Assembly: GCF_024451105.1 (NCBI RefSeq)
Contig: NZ_JANGEY010000004.1
Span: forward strand, 124,001-188,000
Source: Stutzerimonas stutzeri
Lineage (GTDB): Bacteria; Pseudomonadota; Gammaproteobacteria; Pseudomonadales; Pseudomonadaceae
DNA: 64,000 bases
Reading direction: 5' to 3'
Shown: one piece after another, positions 34,318-44,743 of the stretch
Numbering within the stretch: position 1 is the first letter of the stretch
Layout: every line of letters starts with the position of its first letter
Notes under the pieces: generated by a model
The model's database searches: none
Told to the model about the DNA's origin: nothing
The model's input: only the letters and a program-made list of their open reading frames with translations
Translations under genes and position numbers: made by a program

Positions 34318-35079
34318 TCAGCGCCCGTGCAGCAGACGCTGTTGCAGGAGCAGCAGCGCCGCATCGGCCTCCACCTCGGCGGCCGTCAGCTCGCGCTGCC
34401 AGTGCCCGAGGCAGGGCCGCAGGTCCTCCTCCTCCTCGGCACGCCGACACCACTGCAGGCGATCGTGCCAGTCGCCAAGCGCCGACTGGGCGGCCTTGAG
34501 GGCATCGGCCGGCACGCCCAGCGGCTGCGGCCAGACCTCGCTGGCATAGCGCACGCGCTTGACCAGCAGGCGCAGACGATGGCGGTCGTGGGCCGGGTCG
34601 ACCAGGGCGATCTGCAGGCGCTGGCGCTGGCCCAGCAGGCGGCGGTGGACCTTCTTCTGCCAGCGCCGCAGCAGCCCCTCGCGCTCGGCCTCGCGCAGCA
34701 GCCCTGGCCATTGACCGAGGGCGTGCTGCAGGCGCGCCAGCGCCGCCTCGCCGAGCAGCTGCGGGTAGGCCGCAGCCAGCACCTCGCGGCGCCGCCGAGC
34801 CGGCTCGGCGGCGCCGAACCGCTCGAGCTCCTCGGCCAGCACCTCGAGGTCGCGCAGCGGGCTGCTCAGACGACCGACCTCGGCGGCCAGCGCCTCCAGA
34901 CTGTCGACCCCCGGCAGGCCGCGCAGCGGGCGCAGCAGGCTGCGCAGACGTCGCACGACGATGCGCAGGTCGTGCAGCGCCTCGCGATCGGTGCACGCTG
35001 CCAGGCGCGCGCGGGTCGCCACCAGCGCCACATCGAGGGCGATGAAACGTGCGATCAGCCGATTGGCCAGGGCTGTCAT
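34318..35079 (-). CDS. CHAD domain protein
   Basis: A 253-residue helical protein of the CHAD family (conserved histidine alpha-helical domain), whose members bind polyphosphate or inorganic phosphate-rich ligands. Visible CHAD signatures are ALHDLRIVVRRLRSLLRPLRGL near 33-54 with the conserved His and Arg, RRWQKKVHRRLLGQRQ and HDRHRLRLLVKRVRYASEVW near 180-199. No CYTH domain is fused. The start ATG (35077-35079) overlaps the TgpA stop by four bases (ATGA), indicating coupled translation. It is the last gene of the MoxR-DUF58-TgpA operon. Polyphosphate binding is inferred from the family only. Confidence 0.9.
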   Translation of the reverse strand: MTALANRLIARFIALDVALVATRARLAACTDREALHDLRIVVRRLRSLLRPLRGLPGVDSLEALAAEVGRLSSPLRDLEVLAEELERFGAAEPARRRREVLAAAYPQLLGEAALARLQHALGQWPGLLREAEREGLLRRWQKKVHRRLLGQRQRLQIALVDPAHDRHRLRLLVKRVRYASEVWPQPLGVPADALKAAQSALGDWHDRLQWCRRAEEEEDLRPCLGHWQRELTAAEVEADAALLLLQQRLLHGR

Positions 35080-37163
35080 GGGTTCTCCTCCCGCGCAAGC
35101 GGCATGGCTTCCGGATGGCGAGCATAGCAGGCGGCGCCCGGAGTCTCTCGAACGGCCGCCGGCGGCACCTCCCGCCAGCGGTAGGGCAGGCTGCGGCGCA
35201 GCCGGCGCAGGCAGCCGCGCAGCTCGCCCGGATCCATGGCGCCGGCGGCGTAGCGCTGCCGGACGAAGCGCCGGGCGAAGGCGCGGATCTCCTCGGCCTG
35301 CCCCGGCAGGGCCAGCGCCGCGCGCTCGGCGAAGGCCAGCGGTCCCTCGCCGGGCGCACGGCGCAGACCGTGACGCGCCAGCAGCCCTTCGAAGCGCCGG
35401 TACTGGCGCAGCAGGGGATCCTGTTCGCGCTTCCAGGGCTTGAGCAGCAGCAGCGCCAGCAGGCCGAGCAGCAAAGCGGCGCTGCCGACCAGCAGCAGGC
35501 CCAGACGCCGGCCATCGACCTGGCCGAGCCATTCCCTGAACAGCGCCAGCTGGGCTTCGCCCTGATAGCCGAGCACCTTGCGCTGCCAGGCGTAGTTGAG
35601 GCCGTCCCAGGACAGGCGCAGACGGTTGAGCCAGGCCACGTCGCGGTAGCGCAGCGGCGACAGCACCGTGCCGGCGCGGAACTCGTCCTCGGCCGGCAAG
35701 GCCTGCTCCAGGCCCTGCTCGATGCGCTCGGGCGCGACCTGGAAGGTCGGGTCGACGCTGATCCAGCCGCGGCCGGGCAGCCAGTACTCGACCCAGGCAT
35801 GCGCGTCGAACTGGTGCACCAGCAGGTAGTCGCCGGCCGGGTTGTACTCGCCGCCCTGATAACCGGCCACCACCCGCGCCGGAATGCCCGCCGCACGCAG
35901 GACGAAGGTCATGGCCCCGGCGTAGTGGGCGCAGAAACCGCGGCGGCTGTCGAACAGGAAATGGTCCACCGTGTCGGCGCCGGCCAGCGGCGGCCTGAGG
36001 GTGTAGAAGAAGCGCTCGCGGGCGAAGTGCGCCAGCAGCGCATCGACCAGCGCCTGCGGCTCGGCGTGCTGCTGGCGCAACTGCTCGGCCCACTGCCGCG
36101 CGCGCGGGTTGCCCTCCGCAGGCAACTGCAGGGCCGGCCGCAGGCGCGGACTGCCGTCAGGCTCGCGGCGCGCCTCGGGCCAGGAAGTCACGCTGTACAG
36201 CAGGTTCTGCTCCACCGGCCGGCGCCGCTGCAGGCGAAAGTCGCCCATCAGGCGCGTCTGCTCCAGCTCGCTGCGGGCGGTGTCGAGGGCGAACAGCCAG
36301 GGCTGGCCGCTCGGCTGCATGACGATGCTGTAGGACAGCCGCGGCCCCTCGGCGCGCCAGGCGGGCTCGGCCAGCGGCGGCTCGGCCAGCTGCGACCAGC
36401 GTCGCCCGTCGAACTGCTCGAAGGTCAGCGCCCGCCAGTACAACGCGCTGCGCGGCGGCGGCGAACCGTCGAAGCTGACCCGGAAGGCCAGCTCCGGGGA
36501 GCGGCCGAGCTCGGCGATGTCGCCCGGAGTCATGCTCTCGGCCAGCCCGGTGCGCGCGCGCTCGCCGGGCACCGGCACCGACCACAGCGGCCCCAGGCGC
36601 GGGAACAGCAGGAACATCGCCAGCATCAGCGGCGTCGCCTGCAGCAGCAGGCCGGCGGCCAGACGCAGAGTCGGCCAGGGCCGCTCGCCGAGTCCGGCAT
36701 GCTGCAGGCCGATCAGCGCGGCGAGCAGCACGGTCACCGGCAGCAGGCTGTACAGCGCCGCCGGCAGGCTGTCGTCGAACAGATAGCCGGTGAGCACCAC
36801 GAAGAAACCGAGGAACACCAGCACCAGGGCGTCGCGGCGGGTCTTCAGCTCCACCAGCTTGAGCAGGAAGGTAGCGATCAGCAGCGCGGTGCCGGCATCC
36901 AGACCGATCAGCGAGCCGCGCGAGGCGTACACCCCGACCGCCGCGGCGAGCAGCATCAGCCCCTTGGTCAGCGCCCCGGGATAGCTGGTGCGCTGACGGA
37001 ACACCTGGATGCGCCAGGCGGCGCAGACCAGCCACAGGCCGACGATCCACGCCGGCAGATGGCCGAGATGCGGCACGACCACCAACACCTGGGCGACCAG
37101 CAGCCAGAGCAGGCTGATGCGCGGGATCGGCGGCGAGGGCTTGCGGGCGGGCCACCAGCTCAT
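35076..37163 (-). CDS. tgpA: TgpA-like transmembrane transglutaminase
   Basis: A 695-residue inner-membrane protein with a periplasmic transglutaminase core; the P. aeruginosa homologue is essential as far as I recall. Five to six membrane helices occupy residues 15-200 (LLWLLVAQVLVVVPHLG, ALLIATFLLKLVEL, DALVLVFLGFFVVLTG, LLLQATPLMLAMFLLFPRLG). The core has FCAHYAGAMTFVLRAAGIPARVVAGYQ, then QFDAHAWVEYWLPGRGWISVDPT. These give the catalytic Cys, His and Asp. A late helix (LLLVGSAALLLGLLALLLL) precedes a C-terminal DUF4129 segment. The gene overlaps the DUF58 and CHAD genes by four bases each. Confidence 0.93.
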   Translation of the reverse strand: MSWWPARKPSPPIPRISLLWLLVAQVLVVVPHLGHLPAWIVGLWLVCAAWRIQVFRQRTSYPGALTKGLMLLAAAVGVYASRGSLIGLDAGTALLIATFLLKLVELKTRRDALVLVFLGFFVVLTGYLFDDSLPAALYSLLPVTVLLAALIGLQHAGLGERPWPTLRLAAGLLLQATPLMLAMFLLFPRLGPLWSVPVPGERARTGLAESMTPGDIAELGRSPELAFRVSFDGSPPPRSALYWRALTFEQFDGRRWSQLAEPPLAEPAWRAEGPRLSYSIVMQPSGQPWLFALDTARSELEQTRLMGDFRLQRRRPVEQNLLYSVTSWPEARREPDGSPRLRPALQLPAEGNPRARQWAEQLRQQHAEPQALVDALLAHFARERFFYTLRPPLAGADTVDHFLFDSRRGFCAHYAGAMTFVLRAAGIPARVVAGYQGGEYNPAGDYLLVHQFDAHAWVEYWLPGRGWISVDPTFQVAPERIEQGLEQALPAEDEFRAGTVLSPLRYRDVAWLNRLRLSWDGLNYAWQRKVLGYQGEAQLALFREWLGQVDGRRLGLLLVGSAALLLGLLALLLLKPWKREQDPLLRQYRRFEGLLARHGLRRAPGEGPLAFAERAALALPGQAEEIRAFARRFVRQRYAAGAMDPGELRGCLRRLRRSLPYRWREVPPAAVRETPGAACYARHPEAMPLAREENP

Positions 37164-38137
37164 GACCGCCCCCCCTGGCGCTCCGCCAGCCCGAACAGCG
37201 CCAGCTCGCGCAGGCACAGCTCGCGCTGCGCCGCGCCGCAGGCCGGCGCCAGGCTCAGCCCGGGCAGACGCAGACCGAAGGGCACATCCTGGCGCGCCAG
37301 CTGCACCACCCAGTGGCAGAGCAGCGACAGGCGCGCCTCGCGGTCGCCGCCGAGGCTGTCGAAGTCCAGCCACAGGTCGTGGCCGTGCTGCTCGGCGAAC
37401 TCCTTGACCAGCAGGCCCTGCCCCCGCGACCAGGCCTTCCAGTGCAGCCGCCGGCGCGAGTCGCCGCTCTGCCAGGGCCGCAAGCCTTCGAAGTCGTCGA
37501 CGCCACCGCGCTGCGCCAGCGCCCCCGGCTCTTCGTCGTCGGCAGCGGCGCCGCCGGCCGCCGGCAGCTCGCCCGCCAGCGGGCGCGGGTAGACCAGCGC
37601 CGCCAGGTCGAGGTCGACCCAGCTCCAGGCCACCAGCAGGCCGAGCGGGAAACGGCTCTCCACCCGCAGCCGCGCCGGCCGCAGCCAGCCGCGTCGCGCG
37701 GCCGGCAGGAACAGCTCGACCTCGACGCTGCCGTCGGCCTCGACGTCCACCAGCTGCAGCGGCTGCGGCGGCCAGCCGAGGGCGATGCCGCTGTGGGTGC
37801 GGCCGCTACCTTGCAGGCGCAGGCGAAAGCCGGCCTGCTCGCCGGCGAACACCGGCGGCGCCTCGCCGGCGCTCAGCAGCAGGCCGGCCAGGTTGCGCCA
37901 GGTGTGCAGGATGGCGACCAGCCCCACCGACAGCAGCAGGAAGGTCAGCCCATAGGCCAGGCTGTTCTGGTAGTTGATCGCCGCCAGCAGCATCAGCAGC
38001 AGCGCCACACCGAACACCAGACCCTGACGGGTCGGCAGGATGAAGATCCGCCGCTGATCCAGCCGCACCTCGCGGGCCGGCGGGATGCGCTGCGCCAGCC
38101 AGCGTCCGAAGCGCGCGGCGAACAGGCGCGCCGGCAT
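37160..38137 (-). CDS. DUF58 family protein
   Basis: A 325-residue membrane-anchored protein of the DUF58/YeaD type, regularly encoded with MoxR ATPases and often vWA-like. Two hydrophobic segments near residues 37-75 (GLVFGVALLLMLLAAINYQNSLAYGLTFLLL) are followed by a beta-rich domain. The hallmark DUF58 motif is DFEGLRPWQSGDSRRRLHWKAWSRGQGLLVKEF near 220-252. The start ATG at 38135-38137 shares one base with the stop of the MoxR gene and its stop overlaps tgpA (ATGA). It likely bridges the ATPase and TgpA in an envelope-stability complex (inference). Confidence 0.92.
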   Translation of the reverse strand: MPARLFAARFGRWLAQRIPPAREVRLDQRRIFILPTRQGLVFGVALLLMLLAAINYQNSLAYGLTFLLLSVGLVAILHTWRNLAGLLLSAGEAPPVFAGEQAGFRLRLQGSGRTHSGIALGWPPQPLQLVDVEADGSVEVELFLPAARRGWLRPARLRVESRFPLGLLVAWSWVDLDLAALVYPRPLAGELPAAGGAAADDEEPGALAQRGGVDDFEGLRPWQSGDSRRRLHWKAWSRGQGLLVKEFAEQHGHDLWLDFDSLGGDREARLSLLCHWVVQLARQDVPFGLRLPGLSLAPACGAAQRELCLRELALFGLAERQGGRS

Positions 38138-39054
38138 CAGAACGGCGCCACTTCGCGCAACAACCACTGCACCAGGGCGCCGCCGCCGTGCCCGGCCGGA
38201 TCGGCCGCGTCGCGCAGGCGGTGGCCGGCCACCGCCGGCAGCACCGCCTGCACGTCCTCGGGAATCACGTAGTCGCGCCCGGCCAGCATCGCCCAGGCGC
38301 GCGCCGCGGCGAGCAGCGCCAGGCTGCCGCGCGGCGACAGGCCGAGGGCGAAGGCCGGCTGGCTGCGGGTCGCCTCGACCAGGCGCAGCACGTAGTCGAT
38401 CACCGCCTCGCTGGCGTGGATGCCCGGCACCTCGGCCTGGATGCGCGCCAGCGCGGCATGATCGAGGATCGGCTCGAGGCGCGGCAGCAGGTCGCGGCGC
38501 GCCTCGCCGAGCAGCAGGGCCTTCTCGGCGGCGCGCGCCGGGTAGCCGAGCGAGACGCGCATCAGGAAGCGATCGAGCTGCGACTCGGGCAGGGCGAAGG
38601 TCCCCCCCTGGCTCGCCGGGTTCTGCGTGGCGATCACGAAGAACGGCTCGGGCAACGGCCGGGTCGCCCCCTCGATGGTCACCTGGCGCTCCTCCATCGC
38701 CTCGAGCAGCGCGCTCTGGCTCTTCGGCGTGGCACGATTGATCTCATCGGCCAGCACCAGTTCGGCGAAGATCGGCCCCGGATGAAAGGTGAACTGCCCG
38801 GTCTCGCGGTTGAACACCGAGGTGCCGAGGATGTCGCCGGGCAGCAGGTCGGAGGTGAACTGGATGCGCTGGTAGCTGAGGCCGAGCACCCGGGCCAGGG
38901 CATGGCTCAGGGTGGTCTTGCCCATCCCCGGCAGATCCTCGAGCAGCAGGTGGCCACGGGCCAGCAGGCAGGCCAGGGCCAGGCGCACCTGCCTGTCCTT
39001 GCCGAGCAGCACCTGGTTGACGGCGGCCAGACAGCTTTCCAATTGGGTGCGCAT
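38137..39054 (-). CDS. MoxR-family AAA+ ATPase
   Basis: A 305-residue AAA+ protein of the MoxR group, chaperone-like partner of DUF58/vWA proteins. Walker A is EDLPGMGKTTLSHALAR near residues 37-53. Walker B lies in ELVLADEINRATPKSQSALLEAMEE near 100-125. Sensor 1 is FFVIATQNP, and the arginine-rich LSPRGSLALLAAARAWA segment is in the lid. The start MRTQLESCLAAVNQVLLGKD (ATG at 39052-39054) is the family N-terminus; the upstream frame is low complexity. It is the first gene of a four-gene coupled operon with tgpA. Confidence 0.93.
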   Translation of the reverse strand: MRTQLESCLAAVNQVLLGKDRQVRLALACLLARGHLLLEDLPGMGKTTLSHALARVLGLSYQRIQFTSDLLPGDILGTSVFNRETGQFTFHPGPIFAELVLADEINRATPKSQSALLEAMEERQVTIEGATRPLPEPFFVIATQNPASQGGTFALPESQLDRFLMRVSLGYPARAAEKALLLGEARRDLLPRLEPILDHAALARIQAEVPGIHASEAVIDYVLRLVEATRSQPAFALGLSPRGSLALLAAARAWAMLAGRDYVIPEDVQAVLPAVAGHRLRDAADPAGHGGGALVQWLLREVAPF

Positions 39055-39448
39055 GCGCGTACTCCCTTCGCGTAAAGCGCCGATCCTACTGGGCGTCTGC
39101 CACAAGGCAAAGCGCCGCGGCGGAAAATTGCCGTGCCGCGCACGCCCGCGGCCGACGGCAGCCGCCGCCCGGCCGGCTCCCGGGCCGATACCCACGATTT
39201 CATTGCGGGATATTACAGCGCCGCAGGCCGCTTGACTCGCGGCCTGCGGGCGACTGCTCCATCCCCGTCACAAAGTCCCGGCAAGCTCTGGAGGGTGCCC
39301 ACGCGTGGACCGGATGCGCCGCCCTGGGTTAAGGTCGGGCCGCGGGCCGTCCGTCTCGACGGCCGCACAAGGCATTGAACGCGCAATCATTTTCCCCGGG
39401 AGAAGGCGTATTCGGACAACAACAACCAGACACTCGAGGACGTAGAAA
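39055..39448. promoter_or_regulatory. Divergent intergenic region with hairpin and A-rich motif
   Basis: 394 bases between the MoxR operon (minus) and the DapB-like gene (plus). A perfect 11-bp hairpin CCGCAGGCCGC / GCGGCCTGCGG lies at 39221-39249 with loop TTGACTC; no U-tract follows on either side. An ACAACAACAACC stretch at 39418-39429, just before the plus-strand ribosome binding site, resembles a Hfq/Crc target (listed separately). No coding gene is supported here and no clear sigma-70 promoter was identified. Confidence 0.55.
39418..39429 (+). promoter_or_regulatory. Candidate Hfq/Crc-binding A-rich motif before the DapB-like gene
   Basis: The plus strand reads GGACAACAACAACCAG. It contains AACAACAA, fitting the AANAANAA pattern reported for Crc/Hfq translational repression in Pseudomonas. 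It lies immediately upstream of the GAGGA ribosome binding site at 39436-39440 and the TTG start at 39449. Pattern match seen; regulation inferred. Confidence 0.5.
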
Positions 39449-40213
39449 TTGAAGGTTGGCTTGATTGGCTTCGGGCGCACGGGCAAATCCGTCGCCTCCG
39501 TGCTGCTGCACAGCAGCGACACTACCCTGGAGTGGGTGATCCGTGGTTCGGCGAACCCGGAAAGACGCTCCGCCGCACAGTACCTGGACATCGACACCGA
39601 CAACCCGGCGATGATCTTCGGCCATGACGAGATCGCCATGACCGAACTGCTCGACCGCCAGCCGGTCGACGTGCTCATCGACTTCTCCGGCCCCGACGGC
39701 CTCGACCTCTACGCGGACGAAGCGCGCAACCGCGGCATCGCCGTGATCAGCGCCATTTCCCAGTATCCCGACGAGCGCGTCGAGCAGTTGCGCGAACTGG
39801 CCCGACACACCCGCGTGCTGTGGTCGCCGAACATCACCCTCGGCATCAACTTCCTGATCCTCGCCGCCAAGATCCTCAAGCAAATCGCTCCGGAGGCTGA
39901 CATCGAGATCATCGAAGAGCATTTCGCCGCCAAGCCGGAGACCTCGGGCACCGCCAAGGTGATCGCCGAGACCCTCGACAAGCCGACCGAGGATATCAAG
40001 TCGATCCGCGCCGGCGGCATCGTCGGCCGCCACGAGATTCTCTTCGGCTTCCCCTATCAGACCGTACGCCTGAGCCACGAGTCGATCGCCCGCGAAGCCT
40101 TCGGCAACGGTGTACTGTTCGCTGCCCGCAACCTGCTCGACCGCGCGCCGGGCTTCTACAGCATGCAGGACCTGCTCGAACCCTACGTTCGCGAACAGGT
40201 CGGCAACGGCTGA
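39449..40213 (+). CDS. DapB-family dihydrodipicolinate-reductase-like protein
   Basis: A 254-residue NAD(P)-dependent reductase of the 4-hydroxy-tetrahydrodipicolinate reductase family. The N-terminal Rossmann motif is LIGFGRTGKSVASVL. The DapB catalytic signature is modified to EEHFAAKPETSGTAKVIA near residues 150-167, retaining the catalytic His, Lys and SGTA. The start is a TTG at 39449 with GAGGA eight bases before it. No ATG start gives the full N-terminus. The canonical Pseudomonas dapB sits in the dnaJ-carA region, as I recall, so this is probably a paralogue. Its neighbour is a P-type ATPase, with 64 bases between them, possibly co-transcribed. Confidence 0.85.
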   Translation: MKVGLIGFGRTGKSVASVLLHSSDTTLEWVIRGSANPERRSAAQYLDIDTDNPAMIFGHDEIAMTELLDRQPVDVLIDFSGPDGLDLYADEARNRGIAVISAISQYPDERVEQLRELARHTRVLWSPNITLGINFLILAAKILKQIAPEADIEIIEEHFAAKPETSGTAKVIAETLDKPTEDIKSIRAGGIVGRHEILFGFPYQTVRLSHESIAREAFGNGVLFAARNLLDRAPGFYSMQDLLEPYVREQVGNG

Positions 40214-40277
40214 AGCACGTACAATCCGGAGGCAGCGGCCTCGGGCCGCTTCACCCCGGCAGCACAAGGAGGAGGTC

Positions 40278-42962
<2,685 letters not shown>

Positions 42963-42999
42963 GCGGGCCGGCGGCTCCGCCCCGGAGCCGCCGATGGGC

Positions 43000-43788
43000 T
43001 CACTGGTTCTGCAGCAGCTCGACGTGCAGTTGGGCGTGCATCTGCTCCTGACCGCCGCCACGGCACATGCCGCGCACCGGACAGGCGTCGAGATAGTCGA
43101 GGCCGACCGCCAGCTTGATGTGGCGCTCGGGGCGCGCCAGGCGATGGGTGACGTCGAAGCTGTACCAGGCGCCAGCGAGCCATGCCTCGGCCCAGGCATG
43201 GCTGGCCAGGTGGCGGCTGTCGGCGGTGCACAGGTAGCCCGACACGTAGCGTGCCGGAATGCCCAGGCTGCGCGCGCAGGCGAGGAACACGTGGGTGTGG
43301 TCCTGGCACACGCCGGCGCCGAGGGCGAAGGCCTGCGCCGCGCTGGTCTCCACACCGGTGGCGCCCGGGGTGAAGGGCATGTGCCGGTACAACTGCTCCA
43401 TCAGGTCGAGCAGCGCCGCACGGTCGCGGCGGGTGCCGCAGCACTGCCGGGCGAAGTCGCGCAGCACCGCGTCGGCGGCGGTCAGCCGGGTGCTGCGCAG
43501 GTAGGGCAGCGGCGATGCCGCATCCACCTCGCTCTCGCAGCACTCGTCGATCTCAACATGGCCGTGGGCGCCGATGACGATGGACTGGTGCGGGCCGTCG
43601 AGGGTCAGCACGTGGAGGATGTTGCCGTGACCGTCGCGCTGCACGCCGGCCCCGCGCGGCAGCGCCAGTTGCCAGTCGAGCACCCGCTGGCGGGCGCTGT
43701 CCCGGGGGGTCAGGCGCAGGTACTGGACGCTGGCGCGCACCGGATCGGCGTAGCGATAGGTGGTGTCGTGGTGGATGGCGAGTTTCAT
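43000..43788 (-). CDS. Transglutaminase-like cysteine peptidase-fold protein
   Basis: A 262-residue protein with a bacterial transglutaminase N-terminal domain (MKLAIHHDTTYRYADPVRASV) and a transglutaminase core. The catalytic Cys is in GAGVCQDHTHVFLACARSLGIPARYVSGYL near residues 163-192, and the His and Asp are in ASHAWAEAWLAGAWYSFDVTHRLA. An unusual CPVRGMCRGGGQEQ segment lies near the C-terminus. It is cytosolic: no signal peptide is seen. Its start overlaps the alpha-E gene stop by four bases. The trio with ATP-grasp and alpha-E proteins is conserved across bacteria and predicted to make or remove peptide modifications (inference). Confidence 0.92.
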   Translation of the reverse strand: MKLAIHHDTTYRYADPVRASVQYLRLTPRDSARQRVLDWQLALPRGAGVQRDGHGNILHVLTLDGPHQSIVIGAHGHVEIDECCESEVDAASPLPYLRSTRLTAADAVLRDFARQCCGTRRDRAALLDLMEQLYRHMPFTPGATGVETSAAQAFALGAGVCQDHTHVFLACARSLGIPARYVSGYLCTADSRHLASHAWAEAWLAGAWYSFDVTHRLARPERHIKLAVGLDYLDACPVRGMCRGGGQEQMHAQLHVELLQNQ

Positions 43789-44729
43789 GCGGCCTCCAGG
43801 TAAGCACTGTGGATGGCGTTGCCCAGCTGACGCACCAGCAGGATGTAGTCGTGGATCCAGACCTTCAGCCCTTCCTCGAGTACCTCCTCGATGCCGGTGA
43901 AGCGCAGGCGCGCCTCCAGCTCGGCGGCCATGCGCTGGGCCGGTCGGCCGTTGGTGCCGGGGATCTCGGCGAGGATCTGGCTGATGGCGGCGATGCAGTT
44001 GCGCAGCGAGCGCGGCACCTCGGCGCGCAGCAGCAGCAGCTCGGCCACCTGGGCCTGCTTGGGCGAGCCGCGATACAGGGCGGCGTGCGCCTCGTAGGCC
44101 GACAGCGCGCGCAGCAAGGCGCTCCACTGGTAGTAGTCGCGGGCGGTCGACGGACAGGACGGCGCATCGCCCATCAGCTGGTTGCGTGCATCGAGCAGGC
44201 GCAGGGTGTTGTCGGCGCGCTCGAGGAAGGTGCCCAGGCGGATGAAGCGCCAGGCGTTGCCGCGCATCAGGGTGCCCTCGGTGGCGCCGCGGAACAGGTG
44301 CGAACGCTCCTTGACCCACTCGCAGAAGTGGCTGGCGCTGAAGTTGGCCGGCGACTGGGCGGCGATGTGGCGCATCTCCAGCCAGGTGGCGTTGATGTTC
44401 TCCCAGATGTCGGCGGTGATCCGCCCGCGCACCGCGTGGGCGTTGGCGCGCGCCGCGCGCAGGCAGCTGTAGAGACTCGCCGGGTTGTCGGCGTCGAGGG
44501 CGAAGAAATGCAGGATGCGCTCGGCGTCCAGCTCGCCATGACGCTCCAGGTAGGCGTCCAGGGTGCCGGTGATCAGCAGCGGCATGGCCAGCTCCTCGAA
44601 GCCGTCGCCGCGCCCGCCCTGCGGCATCAGCGACAGCGAATGGCTGACATCCAGCATCCGCGCCATGTTTTCCGCGCGCTCCAGGTAGCGCGACATCCAG
44701 TACAGATCGGCAGCAGTACGACTCAGCAT
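43785..44729 (-). CDS. Alpha-E domain protein
   Basis: A 314-residue all-helical protein of the alpha-E (DUF403) family, always found with a circularly permuted ATP-grasp protein. It opens MLSRTAADLYWMSRYLERAENMARMLDV, the defining helix with the conserved ERAEN. A later repeat GTFLERADNTLRLLDARNQL, near 180, mirrors it. The conserved NARAVRGRITADIWENIN-type segment reads NAHAVRGRITADIWENIN here. It starts 14 bases after the ATP-grasp stop and overlaps the transglutaminase gene start by four bases (ATGA). No enzyme activity is known; a scaffold or substrate-carrier role has been proposed. Confidence 0.93.
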   Translation of the reverse strand: MLSRTAADLYWMSRYLERAENMARMLDVSHSLSLMPQGGRGDGFEELAMPLLITGTLDAYLERHGELDAERILHFFALDADNPASLYSCLRAARANAHAVRGRITADIWENINATWLEMRHIAAQSPANFSASHFCEWVKERSHLFRGATEGTLMRGNAWRFIRLGTFLERADNTLRLLDARNQLMGDAPSCPSTARDYYQWSALLRALSAYEAHAALYRGSPKQAQVAELLLLRAEVPRSLRNCIAAISQILAEIPGTNGRPAQRMAAELEARLRFTGIEEVLEEGLKVWIHDYILLVRQLGNAIHSAYLEAA

Positions 44730-44743
44730 GACGGGTTCTCGCC

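Noticed and set aside
35049-37592. An 847-codon plus-strand frame
   Set aside because: Antisense to tgpA and DUF58; Gln/Arg/His-rich with no motif.
39221-39249. 11-bp hairpin as a terminator
   Set aside because: No U-tract on either side and it lies between divergent genes, where no terminator is needed; kept only as a possible regulatory structure.
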